This document shows, piece after piece, positions 49,954 to 57,253 of a stretch of DNA of 64,000 bases. Position 1 is the stretch's first letter, and every line of letters begins with the position of its first letter. The notes beneath the pieces are model-generated. The model had not been told where the DNA came from. It was given only the letters and a program-made list of their open reading frames with translations, and did no database searches. The stretch is from Rudaea cellulosilytica DSM 22992. GTDB taxonomy: Bacteria; Pseudomonadota; Gammaproteobacteria; Xanthomonadales; Rhodanobacteraceae. The position numbers and the translations under genes are program-made. The stretch is taken from the NCBI RefSeq assembly GCF_000378125.1, contig NZ_KB899241.1, forward strand, positions 1,525,652-1,589,651. The letters run 5' to 3'.

Positions 49954-50564
49954 TCGGCGCTTGCGCCGCCCCGTGGCCTGAGCCAGCGACGCAGGCCAAA
50001 GACAACGGCGGCGCCCAGAGACGCGCTAGCGATGCCGCACAGCATGCCGAAAGCGAAATCGTCGGTCGGATGGAAGTACGACCATACGGCGACGGCGCCG
50101 AATATCAATGCGACGACGAACAGCCGGACATGTGCCGGCATGCCGTCGGCTTCGTCGCAGAGACTGCCCCCGTAATGCCGCGTCGCCCACCAGTGCGCGA
50201 GACCGTAGGTGAACATCAGTATGGGAAAAACCCAAAGCAGAAGCGTTGCGGCGGTCTCGTACGGCATGACTTTGGTCACCGCGAGAAAGCCGCCGATCAG
50301 GCCGAATATGCCAACCACCGCGCTCGCGACGCCGAGGCCGATCAGATGCGTACGTTGTTCGAGTTCGTCGCTCAGCCAGATGCGCCGACCGAGCAGCCAG
50401 ATGACGTAAAGCATCGGCAAGGTCGGCAGCAGCGACGAAACCAGGCGCGACCACGGCGCCGCCGCACTGCGCGCGTGGGGAAGCAGCATGAGCACGAGCG
50501 CGACGTAGACCACCATTGCGACCAGAACAAGGCGATCGTATTGGGCCTTGGAAAGACGCGTCAT
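49950..50564 (-). CDS. Membrane protein paired with an XRE regulator
   Basis: The 204-residue protein has six predicted membrane spans (LVLVAMVVYVALVLMLL, LLPTLPMLYVIWLLG, GLGVASAVVGIFGLIGGFLA, TLLLWVFPILMFTYGLAHWW, LFVVALIFGAVAVW and the C-terminal pair) and a WLSDELEQRTHLIGL motif between the second and third. I do not know its function. The ATG at 50564 follows GAGGGA. It is first in an operon with the XRE regulator, the hydrolase and the NatAB-like exporter. Confidence 0.75.
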   Translation of the reverse strand: MTRLSKAQYDRLVLVAMVVYVALVLMLLPHARSAAAPWSRLVSSLLPTLPMLYVIWLLGRRIWLSDELEQRTHLIGLGVASAVVGIFGLIGGFLAVTKVMPYETAATLLLWVFPILMFTYGLAHWWATRHYGGSLCDEADGMPAHVRLFVVALIFGAVAVWSYFHPTDDFAFGMLCGIASASLGAAVVFGLRRWLRPRGGASAE

Positions 50565-50596
50565 CGAAAATCCCTCGCGCAGCAACCGACTAGGTA

Positions 50597-50661
50597 TGTC
50601 AAGCAAGCTTTACATACGGATGTTGCGCCGGCGTCGACGAATTGTCAAGTAAGCTTTACAT
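50597..50661. promoter_or_regulatory. Two direct-repeat operators in the leader of the membrane-protein/XRE operon
   Basis: TGTCAAGCAAGCTTTACAT (50597-50615) and TGTCAAGTAAGCTTTACAT (50643-50661) differ at one base and start 46 bases apart. Each is an imperfect palindrome (TGTnAAGnnnnCTTnACA). On the minus strand each contains TTGACA, a -35-like hexamer, and CAACAT lies 17 bases downstream of the distal one. They are likely XRE operators overlapping the promoter. Confidence 0.75.
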
Positions 50662-50707
50662 TGATGGATGCGTCGCCGTGACTGCCTGAGCCGCGGCGCG
50701 AGCACGA

Positions 50708-51457
50708 TCAGCGCGAGGAAACGTACTTCTCGCGGCGGATGTGCGGAATCGGCAGGCCCGCTTCCTTGAGCAGGTTGAAGCTCTGGTCGACCATGTCCGG
50801 GTTGCCGCAGAGATAGGCGATATCGCGCGCGGCGTCGGGTTTGATCTCTTCGAGCGCGACCTGCACGCGGCCGTTGCGGTCGTGGGGGCGTGGAGCCGCG
50901 CGAGGCGTGCGCGAGAAGCAGGCGTAGAAGCGGAATTGCGGGTTCTCGCGCGCGAATGCCTCGAATTCGTCGCCGTAGAGCAACTCGGCCTCGTTGCGCG
51001 CGCCGTAGATCAGCGCGACTTCGATGTCGCGCTTCGCGAACAGCGCCTTCAGTTGCGGCAGCATCGCGCGGTACGGCGTCACGCCGGTGCCGGTGGCGAC
51101 GAGCACGTAGCGTCCGTTCGCATCGTTGTCCATGAGGCAGAAGCGCCCATACGGGCCGCTGGCCTCGATCGTGCCGCCCTGTTCGAGGCCGCCGAGCAGC
51201 GCGGTCGCCGCGCCGCCGTCGACGTAGGACACGGCCATCTCGACGCGATCCACCGCCGAGCCGTCACCCGCGCCTATCGTCGCCACCGAATAGCTGCGCT
51301 TGGTCGGCTTGCCGTCCGCATAGTGGAAATGTACCTGCACGAACTGGCCGGGCAGGAAGGCGAACGGCGCGCCGTCGGCGCGTTCGAAGGCGAGATGGCG
51401 CACGCTCGGGGCGAGCATGCGGCTGTCGGCGAGACGCAGGGAAAAGTGTTCAGCCAC
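50708..51457 (-). CDS. Ferredoxin-NADP+ reductase family protein
   Basis: The 249-residue FAD protein has FLPGQFVQVHF, the flavin-binding KRSYSVAT (RxYS), the NADPH-binding ATGTGVTPYRAML, LIYGARNEAELLY, and YLCGNPDMVDQSF. It ends with a family-like VSSR. It should exchange electrons between NADPH and a ferredoxin or flavodoxin. It is a single gene, divergent from an ABC exporter; the gap contains three tandem hairpins. Confidence 0.9.
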   Translation of the reverse strand: MAEHFSLRLADSRMLAPSVRHLAFERADGAPFAFLPGQFVQVHFHYADGKPTKRSYSVATIGAGDGSAVDRVEMAVSYVDGGAATALLGGLEQGGTIEASGPYGRFCLMDNDANGRYVLVATGTGVTPYRAMLPQLKALFAKRDIEVALIYGARNEAELLYGDEFEAFARENPQFRFYACFSRTPRAAPRPHDRNGRVQVALEEIKPDAARDIAYLCGNPDMVDQSFNLLKEAGLPIPHIRREKYVSSR

Positions 51458-51492
51458 TTGAAAAAAACCGGATTCGCAAAGGGTTATGGACT

Positions 51493-51565
51493 ATCTGAAA
51501 AATTCCGTCTGGGAATTTTTCAGATGCGCCGAGTCCGGCGCAAGAAGCTCCGAATGAATTCGGAG
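51493..51565. repeat. Three tandem perfect hairpins between divergent genes
   Basis: 51493-51525 pairs ATCTGAAAAATTCC with GGAATTTTTCAGAT (14 bp, loop GTCTG). 51525-51542 pairs TGCGCCG/CGGCGCA (loop AGTC). 51548-51565 pairs CTCCGAAT/ATTCGGAG (loop GA). They fill the space where the promoters of the reductase and of the ABC operon must lie, so they are either operators or a palindromic repeat unit. Confidence 0.7.
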
Positions 51566-51611
51566 TTTCCAAAGGCCGCTATACTACGCGCTTAGCCTCG
51601 TCAAAGCAGCC

Positions 51612-52556
51612 ATGAGCAACGCTCCAGCATCCGTTCCGGCGCTCGAAGTCGCCGGCCTGCGCAAGACCTACGCCACCGGCGTCGAAGCCCTCAAGGGGAT
51701 TTCCCTCACCGTCCAGGCCGGCGATTTCTACGCCCTGTTGGGGCCGAACGGCGCGGGCAAATCCACCTTGATCGGCATCATTTCCTCGCTCGTCAATCCC
51801 AGTTCGGGCGACGTGCGCGTGTTCGGCCACTCGGTGCGCACGGATCGCGGTCAGGCGATGCAAATGATCGGCCTCGTGCCGCAGGAGATCAATTTCAACC
51901 TGTTCGAGACGCCGCTCGACATCTGCATCAACCAAGCAGGTTTCTACGGCATCGAACGTGGCGTGGCGCGTGAGCGCGCGGAGAGATACCTCAAGGAACT
52001 CGCGCTCTGGGACAAATCGCGAGCGGTGACGCGTACGCTGTCGGGCGGCATGAAGCGACGCCTGATGATTGCGCGCGCGATGATGAACGAGCCCAGGCTG
52101 CTGATTCTCGACGAGCCGACTGCGGGTGTCGACATCGAGATCCGCCGTTCGATGTGGAAGTTCATCGAGAGCATCAACGCGGCGGGCACGACGGTGATCC
52201 TGACCACGCACTATCTCGAGGAAGCCGAGCAGCTCTGCCGCAACATCACGATCATCGACCACGGCCGCGTGATCGAGAACACCTCGATGAGGAAGCTGCT
52301 CGCCAAGCTCGATGTCGAGACCTTCGTGTTCGACGTGGCCGATGCGAACGGCGAGCTGCCGCAGCTCAGCGACGTGCGCCTCGCGCGCGTCGATGATCAC
52401 ACGATCGAGGCAGAGATGTCGCGCGCGCACGATCTCAACTCGTTGTTTGCGGCTTTGTCCGCGCGAGGCATCACGGTGAGATCGATGCGCAACAAGGCCA
52501 ACCGCCTCGAGGAACTGTTCGTGCGCCTGGTCGATGCCGGCAAGGCCGCAGCATGA
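51612..52556 (+). CDS. ABC exporter ATPase (YadG-like)
   Basis: The 314-residue ATPase has Walker A LLGPNGAGKSTLIGI, the Q-loop LVPQEINFNLF, signature LSGGMKRRLMIARAM, Walker B LLILDEPTAGVD and the switch TTHYLEEAEQL. A C-terminal regulatory extension follows (VFDVADANGELPQL). It pairs with the YadH-like permease downstream. Between them a 32-codon ORF overlaps both genes by ATGA. Confidence 0.93.
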   Translation: MSNAPASVPALEVAGLRKTYATGVEALKGISLTVQAGDFYALLGPNGAGKSTLIGIISSLVNPSSGDVRVFGHSVRTDRGQAMQMIGLVPQEINFNLFETPLDICINQAGFYGIERGVARERAERYLKELALWDKSRAVTRTLSGGMKRRLMIARAMMNEPRLLILDEPTAGVDIEIRRSMWKFIESINAAGTTVILTTHYLEEAEQLCRNITIIDHGRVIENTSMRKLLAKLDVETFVFDVADANGELPQLSDVRLARVDDHTIEAEMSRAHDLNSLFAALSARGITVRSMRNKANRLEELFVRLVDAGKAAA

Positions 52557-52651
52557 GCGAGAAAAGCGAGAACATGACTGGCCATAAAGTGGGTAAAGAA
52601 AAATGTTTTTTTTCAATTTGCGCCGTTTGCGCACAGGGTGAAGCTGCATGA
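52553..52651 (+). CDS. Candidate 32-residue cysteine-rich peptide coupled to both ABC genes
   Basis: The ATG lies in the ATGA that ends the ATPase gene, and the TGA lies in the ATGA that starts the permease gene. The peptide begins MSEKSENMTGHKVGKEK and ends CFFSICAVCAQGEAA, with cysteines at 18, 23 and 26 in a short hydrophobic patch. The double overlap keeps ribosomes moving from ATPase to permease. It may be a real micropeptide or only a translational bridge. Confidence 0.45.
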   Translation: MSEKSENMTGHKVGKEKCFFSICAVCAQGEAA

Positions 52652-53439
52652 ACGCGCAAGGCAACCTCGTCGCGCTCGGCACGATCGCCCGCCGCGAAAT
52701 CGTGCGCATCCTGCGCATCTGGGCGCAGACGCTGCTGCCGCCGGCGGTGACGATGACGCTGTACTTCATCATCTTCGGCAACCTCATCGGCAGTCGCATC
52801 GGCACCATCGCCACGGACAATAGCGGTGCCGGCATATCCTACGTCGAGTACATCGCGCCGGGCCTGATCATGATGGCGGTGATACAGAATGCCTACGGCA
52901 ACATCACCAGTTCGTTCTTCGGCGCCAAGTTCCAGCGCTTCGTCGAGGAAATGCTGGTCTCGCCGATGCCGAGCTGGACGATCCTCGCCGGCTATGTCGC
53001 CGGCGCGGTGCTGCGCGGTTTCATGGTCGGCCTGATCGTGCTCGCGATCAGCCTGTTCTTCACCAAGATCCACCTGTACCACCCGATCATCACGCTGACC
53101 ACGTTCCTGCTCGCCGCGGTGATCTTCGCCCTGCTCGGTTTCGTCAACGCGATCTACGCGCGCAAGTTCGACGACATTGCGATCATCCCGACTTTCGTGC
53201 TGACCCCGCTTACGTATCTCGGCGGCGTGTTCTACAACGTCGCCCAGCTGCCGTCGCCGTGGAAAGAGATCTCGCATCTCAACCCGATCCTGTACATGGT
53301 CAACGCGTTCCGCTACGGCCTGCTCGGCGTCAGCGACATCGACCTGACCTGGGCCTACCTGATCATGCTCGCGTTCGTCGTCGTGCTCGCGACGTACTGC
53401 CTGAGCCTGTTGAGCCGCGGAGTCGGCCTGCGTTCGTAG
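52648..53439 (+). CDS. ABC exporter permease (YadH-like, ABC-2 family)
   Basis: The 263-residue membrane protein has six spans and the ABC-2 features: a cytoplasmic amphipathic start (TIARREIVRILRIWAQTLLPP), GLIMMAVIQNAYGN, the signature region LVSPMPSWTILAGYV and LTYLGGVFYNVAQLP. It forms the channel for the ATPase encoded upstream. The substrate is not known. The TAG stop begins the inverted-repeat element at 53437. Confidence 0.92.
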   Translation: MNAQGNLVALGTIARREIVRILRIWAQTLLPPAVTMTLYFIIFGNLIGSRIGTIATDNSGAGISYVEYIAPGLIMMAVIQNAYGNITSSFFGAKFQRFVEEMLVSPMPSWTILAGYVAGAVLRGFMVGLIVLAISLFFTKIHLYHPIITLTTFLLAAVIFALLGFVNAIYARKFDDIAIIPTFVLTPLTYLGGVFYNVAQLPSPWKEISHLNPILYMVNAFRYGLLGVSDIDLTWAYLIMLAFVVVLATYCLSLLSRGVGLRS

Positions 53440-53551
53440 AACCTGTCCTCAAGGCTACTGCGCTCATCCTCACATACTGTTCGTATGCTCCGGTTCTTGC
53501 GCTCCGGCGACACGCAAATTCTCTGCGCTCGCTACGCTTTGAGGACAGGTT
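53437..53551. repeat. TAG-ended inverted-repeat element, copy of 115 bp
   Basis: The left end is TAGAACCTGTCCTCAA. The right end is its partner TTTGAGGACAGGTT (13 complementary bases). A small internal hairpin, CATAC/GTATG, lies near 53473-53487. The interior CTCCGGTT...GCGCTCCGGCGACACGC recurs almost unchanged in the copy at 58145. The first three bases are the permease stop codon. Confidence 0.85.
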
Positions 53552-53654
53552 CGTCGTCCTCGGCGTCATGCCCGTGAAGTAATCGCCCACGGCGATTACC
53601 GCATTTCTGAGTGAACGGCGACGTTTCGTCGCCCGAACTTCAGGAGATGCGTCA

Positions 53655-53972
53655 ATGAACACCTCGACCGTGGCCCTTGCTGTTGCGTTCGTCGCCGCGA
53701 ACGCCAGCGCAGCCGATCCACGCACCGATATCGCACTCGATCCCGTGACGGTCAGCGGAGCGCGTGTCGTCGTCGACTGCTCCCACGTGCGCTTGCCCAG
53801 TCATCAGGCGGTCGCCGATCTGATCGACTCGAACAACATCAGCCTGATCCAGTCCGAACGCGAGCGTGCGCTGCATATCGCGCAACGCGCGTGCCTGCGT
53901 GGTGCGGCCTTCGTCGCATTCGTGCGTGACGAAGACTCAGCGCCACCCGCGCTGGCTCAGGTCCAGCCGTAA
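53655..53972 (+). CDS. Small secreted protein, family member 1
   Basis: The 105-residue protein has a signal peptide (STVALAVAFVAANASAA) and a mature part with VVVDCSHVRLP, RERALHIAQRACLRGAAFVAFVRD. The last motif recurs in the proteins at 54011 and 56715, so the three are paralogs. It has two cysteines that may form one disulfide. No known family was recognised. It lies 38 bases before the second copy; the CadC-like regulator is convergent. Confidence 0.7.
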   Translation: MNTSTVALAVAFVAANASAADPRTDIALDPVTVSGARVVVDCSHVRLPSHQAVADLIDSNNISLIQSERERALHIAQRACLRGAAFVAFVRDEDSAPPALAQVQP

Positions 53973-54010
53973 GACCGGCAGTTGCTTCGCATTTGCAAGG
54001 AGAACACGTC

Positions 54011-54355
54011 ATGTCGACCCCGACCTTGTCCGCATTCAAATCCGCCGCCGCGCTGCTGGCGATGGCGGCATGCGCTGCCTGCGCTCCACAAGTGCATGAG
54101 CGTCCCGCCAGCGCCGATGTGTTTGTGCCGTGCTGGGGCGATGCGCCGCCGCGCATGCGCCACGTCGACTGGGCCTTGAGCCAGAGCGGTCTCGTGCTCA
54201 ACCGCGCCGCCCGGGAACGGTTGCTGCATTCCGCGCAGCGCATTTGCGCCGCGGGCGCCGGTCACGCCGAATTCGTCCTGCAACCGGGCACGAATGCCAG
54301 CGCGGATGTCGCATCGGCGGCGTCGCTCGATCGGCCGGTCCTTCCAACGAGATGA
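54011..54355 (+). CDS. Small secreted protein or lipoprotein, family member 2
   Basis: The 114-residue protein has an N-terminal secretion signal (AALLAMAACAAC) with possible lipobox cysteines, then VFVPCWGDAPP and RERLLHSAQRICAAGAGHAEFV. The pattern R-E-R-x-L-H-x-A-Q-R-x-C-x-x-G-A matches the neighbour at 53655, so it is a diverged paralog. The ATG at 54011 is preceded by AAGGAGAA. Its function is unknown. It faces the regulator gene head-on, 82 bases away. Confidence 0.65.
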   Translation: MSTPTLSAFKSAAALLAMAACAACAPQVHERPASADVFVPCWGDAPPRMRHVDWALSQSGLVLNRAARERLLHSAQRICAAGAGHAEFVLQPGTNASADVASAASLDRPVLPTR

Positions 54356-54437
54356 TGCTGCCGCGCCGCGGCGCCTGCGAAATGCAGGCGGACATTCGGT
54401 CATCGGCTCATCGCTGCCGCGATCGAGCGGAAACGGC

Positions 54438-56486
54438 TCAATCGCACTTCGCGCCGTCGCCGTCCGGCCGGCACTGCGGCGGAAAGCCGCGCGCGCGCCA
54501 GTAGTCGAGAATGTGCGCGGTGCGCAGGAACTCCTGGAACTCCGGGATGCGCCGCATATGCGCATACTCGGGTTGCCAGAGCGAGAGGAAATAGCTCGGA
54601 AAGCCTTCGCGCAGCATGCTTTCGATGCGCGCGAATGCGGCATGTGCATCGAAGCCGGGCTGCTGCCAGCGCAGGAAATTGTAGCGGCCGGTCTCGCGTT
54701 CGGATGCCTCGATCAACGGCAGTACTTCAGGCCAGCGCGCGGGATCGCCGCGCGTGCGCGAGACTGCGAGGTAGGTCTCGCGATATCCGTGTTCCTCGGG
54801 AATGCGCGCGGCGATCGTTTCGGCCGCGGCGTAGTCGCCGCGCCAGAACGCGTTGTACCAAGCGGCATAGACGCCGATCTGCGGCATCGCCGCGTCGAGT
54901 TTGAACGCCGTGTCGAAGACGCGCTTGGCTTCGTCATGCTGGCCCAGTGTGTCGTACAGCCGCGCCAGGATCATCTGTGTCGGCGGCACGAGCGGATCGG
55001 TGCGCGCGGCCGCCTCGGCCTCGCGCTGCGCTTCGGCGAGGTAGCCGAGGCTGCCGAGCCGATAGGCGTAGGTGCTGCGCAGCCTGACGTCGGCCGGCGC
55101 GAGCGCGACGGCCTGCTTCGCTTCGGTGAGGCAGGTGTTCCAGTCCATGCGCCTGCAGGCGAGCATGCCGCGTGCCTCGTGCGCGTCGGCGTTGCCGGGA
55201 TCGAGCTCGAGCGCGCGCTGCGCATAGCGATCGGCTTCCTCGATCGCGCCGGGAAGCGGCGCCTGGGTGCGCTGATCGCGCCAGCCCGCGAGCACGCGCG
55301 CGAGATAGCCCAACGCTATCGGCTTGTCCGGTGCGCGCGCGATCAGTTCGCGCAGGCGGGCGAGGGCGGTTTCCTGGCGCGGCCGGTTCAGCGCGGCGTT
55401 GAGCGTCACTTCGGGCGATTCCAGCATGGCACGCAGTTCCACGTACTCGCGGTACTGGGTCAGGTCGAACTTGTCTTCGCGCGGCGTCGCGGACAGGCCC
55501 AGGCGCGCTGCAAGCGCGGTGCTGACCGCCTGGGCAATCTCGCGCTGGATGGCGAACACGTCGGCGAGCTTGCGTTCGTAGTCCTGCGCCCACAGCGTGC
55601 GGCCCGACGGTGTCTCGATCAGGCGCAGGTCGATGCGCAGTGCGTCGCCCGACTCGCGCAAGCTGCCTTCGAGCGCATGCGTGGTGCCCGCGCGCTGGGC
55701 GAGCTGCTGCGGATCGAGATGTTGTTCCAGCGCGAGCCGCGCCGACGTGCTCGAAATCACCTGCAGTCCCTCGGCGTGCGCGAGCCGCGTGATCAGCTCT
55801 TCGGACAAGCCGTCGGCCAGGACCGCCTCGTCGTGGCCGCCGCCGACCGCGCGCAGTGGCAGCACGATCAGCGTCGGAATGGTGGCGGGGCGGAGCGGCG
55901 CGGCCGGCTCGGCGCCGCGACGCATGAGCCATGCGGCGAGGCCGACGGCCAACATGAGCGCGGCCAGCGCAGCGACGACGTATCGCGATGAAGGGCGCTG
56001 TGTGCTTGGCACAGGAGCGGACGACACGCTGACCTCGCGGTCACTTGCGATCGGTGACGGCAGCGGCGGTGCCTGCGACGTCGATGAAACTCCGCCAAAC
56101 GTCTGGCGCAGATCGAGAGCCGGCGGCTCGGCGTCGGCGCCTTGTTCCAGTTCGGTCACTTGCTTCCGCGGTGCAGCCTGCACATCCGCATCGAAGCGGT
56201 AGCCGACGCCGTGCAGCGTATGGATGTACTGCTGGCGCTCGGCGCTTTCGCCGAGCGCCTGGCGCAGCAAGGTGACGACGCGGTTGAGCACGCCCGGGGT
56301 GACGTGGCGATGGCCCCAGACGGCATCGAGAATCTCGTCGCGGGTGAAGGCCCGGCCCGGCTGGCGCGCGAACAGCAGCAGCACGTCGAACGCCTTCGGC
56401 TCCAGCCGCATCTCGCGCCCGGACACGACCAATCGGCGCCCAACCGTATCGATCTCGACTGTGTCGAACCCGATCCAGCGTTCCAT
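54438..56486 (-). CDS. CadC-like membrane-bound winged-helix regulator with TPR domain
   Basis: The protein (682 residues from the ATG at 56486, which has GAGGTG before it; another ATG lies at 56504) has an N-terminal OmpR-type winged helix: LEPKAFDVLLLFARQPGRAFTR and YIHTLHGVGYRFDADV. A low-complexity linker and one membrane span at about residue 175 follow (VVAALAALMLAVGLAAWLM). The C-terminal part, presumably periplasmic, has an adenylate-cyclase-like strand region (LPLRAVGGGHDEAVLADGLSEEL) and TPR helices. It is probably a membrane sensor that regulates genes directly, perhaps the adjoining secreted-protein genes. Confidence 0.85.
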   Translation of the reverse strand: MERWIGFDTVEIDTVGRRLVVSGREMRLEPKAFDVLLLFARQPGRAFTRDEILDAVWGHRHVTPGVLNRVVTLLRQALGESAERQQYIHTLHGVGYRFDADVQAAPRKQVTELEQGADAEPPALDLRQTFGGVSSTSQAPPLPSPIASDREVSVSSAPVPSTQRPSSRYVVAALAALMLAVGLAAWLMRRGAEPAAPLRPATIPTLIVLPLRAVGGGHDEAVLADGLSEELITRLAHAEGLQVISSTSARLALEQHLDPQQLAQRAGTTHALEGSLRESGDALRIDLRLIETPSGRTLWAQDYERKLADVFAIQREIAQAVSTALAARLGLSATPREDKFDLTQYREYVELRAMLESPEVTLNAALNRPRQETALARLRELIARAPDKPIALGYLARVLAGWRDQRTQAPLPGAIEEADRYAQRALELDPGNADAHEARGMLACRRMDWNTCLTEAKQAVALAPADVRLRSTYAYRLGSLGYLAEAQREAEAAARTDPLVPPTQMILARLYDTLGQHDEAKRVFDTAFKLDAAMPQIGVYAAWYNAFWRGDYAAAETIAARIPEEHGYRETYLAVSRTRGDPARWPEVLPLIEASERETGRYNFLRWQQPGFDAHAAFARIESMLREGFPSYFLSLWQPEYAHMRRIPEFQEFLRTAHILDYWRARGFPPQCRPDGDGAKCD

Positions 56487-56593
56487 TCGCACCTCGTCCT
56501 GCATCGCCGGCTCGTCAGTCGTGCCCAGGGATATTGAAGAATAATCAGTGGGAAACAACCGGTTATTGCAATTCTTGCGGTGCCCTAAGCATT

Positions 56594-56649
56594 CCCAAGC
56601 TTTCCCGCGCCGCGCTCAAGGGTTTCCCAATCGCGCCCTCAAGCTTGGG
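56594..56649. promoter_or_regulatory. Inverted repeat upstream of the secreted-protein gene
   Basis: CCCAAGCTT (56594-56602) and AAGCTTGGG (56641-56649) are perfect inverted repeats 38 bases apart, in the 228-base divergent gap between the CadC-like regulator and the 56715 gene. They are a plausible pair of half-sites for that regulator. The gap holds no ORF with a ribosome site. Confidence 0.45.
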
Positions 56650-56714
56650 TCAAGGCGTTTCGCGATGCTGTCTCCAACCGGCGCATCCCGCACCGGATTC
56701 CATCGGAGAGCACC

Positions 56715-57053
56715 ATGAACATTCTACGCACAACTCTTATCGCCGCGTTGAACTTTGCCGTTGCGCAGTCCGTATCCGCTGCGGGCGTCGAGCCTGAACA
56801 GACCGCGCTATCCGCCATCGCCGTGCGTGCCGGCGCGGCGCTCGTCGTCGACTGCCGTCACGAAAAGCTGCCGGCTCGCAGCGCCGTTGGCGCCGTGCTC
56901 GAGACGAACAATGCGAGCGCGATTGAACGCGGCCGCGAAGTCGTCGAGCACTACGCCCATCGCGAGTGCCTGCGTGGTGCGGATTTCGTCGCCTTCGTGC
57001 GCGACGGCTCGACCGCACCGGCCTCGCTGGCGCTAGCCGGCATGCAGCCCTGA
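56715..57053 (+). CDS. Small secreted protein, family member 3
   Basis: The 112-residue protein has a signal peptide (TTLIAALNFAVAQSVSA) and a mature part with ALVVDCRHEKLP and HRECLRGADFVAFVRDG. It is the closest relative of the protein at 53655 (shared VVDC, NN, CLRGA-FVAFVRD, and a QP end). GGAG precedes the ATG by seven bases. It is divergent from the CadC-like regulator, the classical layout of a regulator and its target. Confidence 0.72.
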   Translation: MNILRTTLIAALNFAVAQSVSAAGVEPEQTALSAIAVRAGAALVVDCRHEKLPARSAVGAVLETNNASAIERGREVVEHYAHRECLRGADFVAFVRDGSTAPASLALAGMQP

Positions 57054-57064
57054 GCAACTTAACG

Positions 57065-57090
57065 GCAGCGGCGCGCGAGCTCGCCGCTGC
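57065..57090. terminator. Hairpin after the third secreted-protein gene
   Basis: GCAGCGGCG/CGCCGCTGC, 9 bp with an eight-base loop, starts 12 bases after the stop. No T-run follows. The remainder of the 200-base gap to the DUF2167 gene shows no clear feature. Confidence 0.5.
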
Positions 57091-57253
57091 GGTATGTCGA
57101 TCGCGCTGCAGTGGAACTCGAATGCTGTGGACTCGCGCAGGCGATCGCTGCGCAGCCGCGTCCGCGACGAGGGATGCATCGGCTTGCGCGGCTGAATCGC
57201 CCCCGGCATGCTTGCGCCGTTGCCAAGAGGGCAACGCTAACCTCGGGGGAAAC

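Noticed and set aside
56487-56558. TTG start at 56558 for the CadC-like regulator
   Set aside because: It has no ribosome site, and the added residues are not family-like. The ATGs at 56504 and 56486 are better, the latter with GAGGTG.
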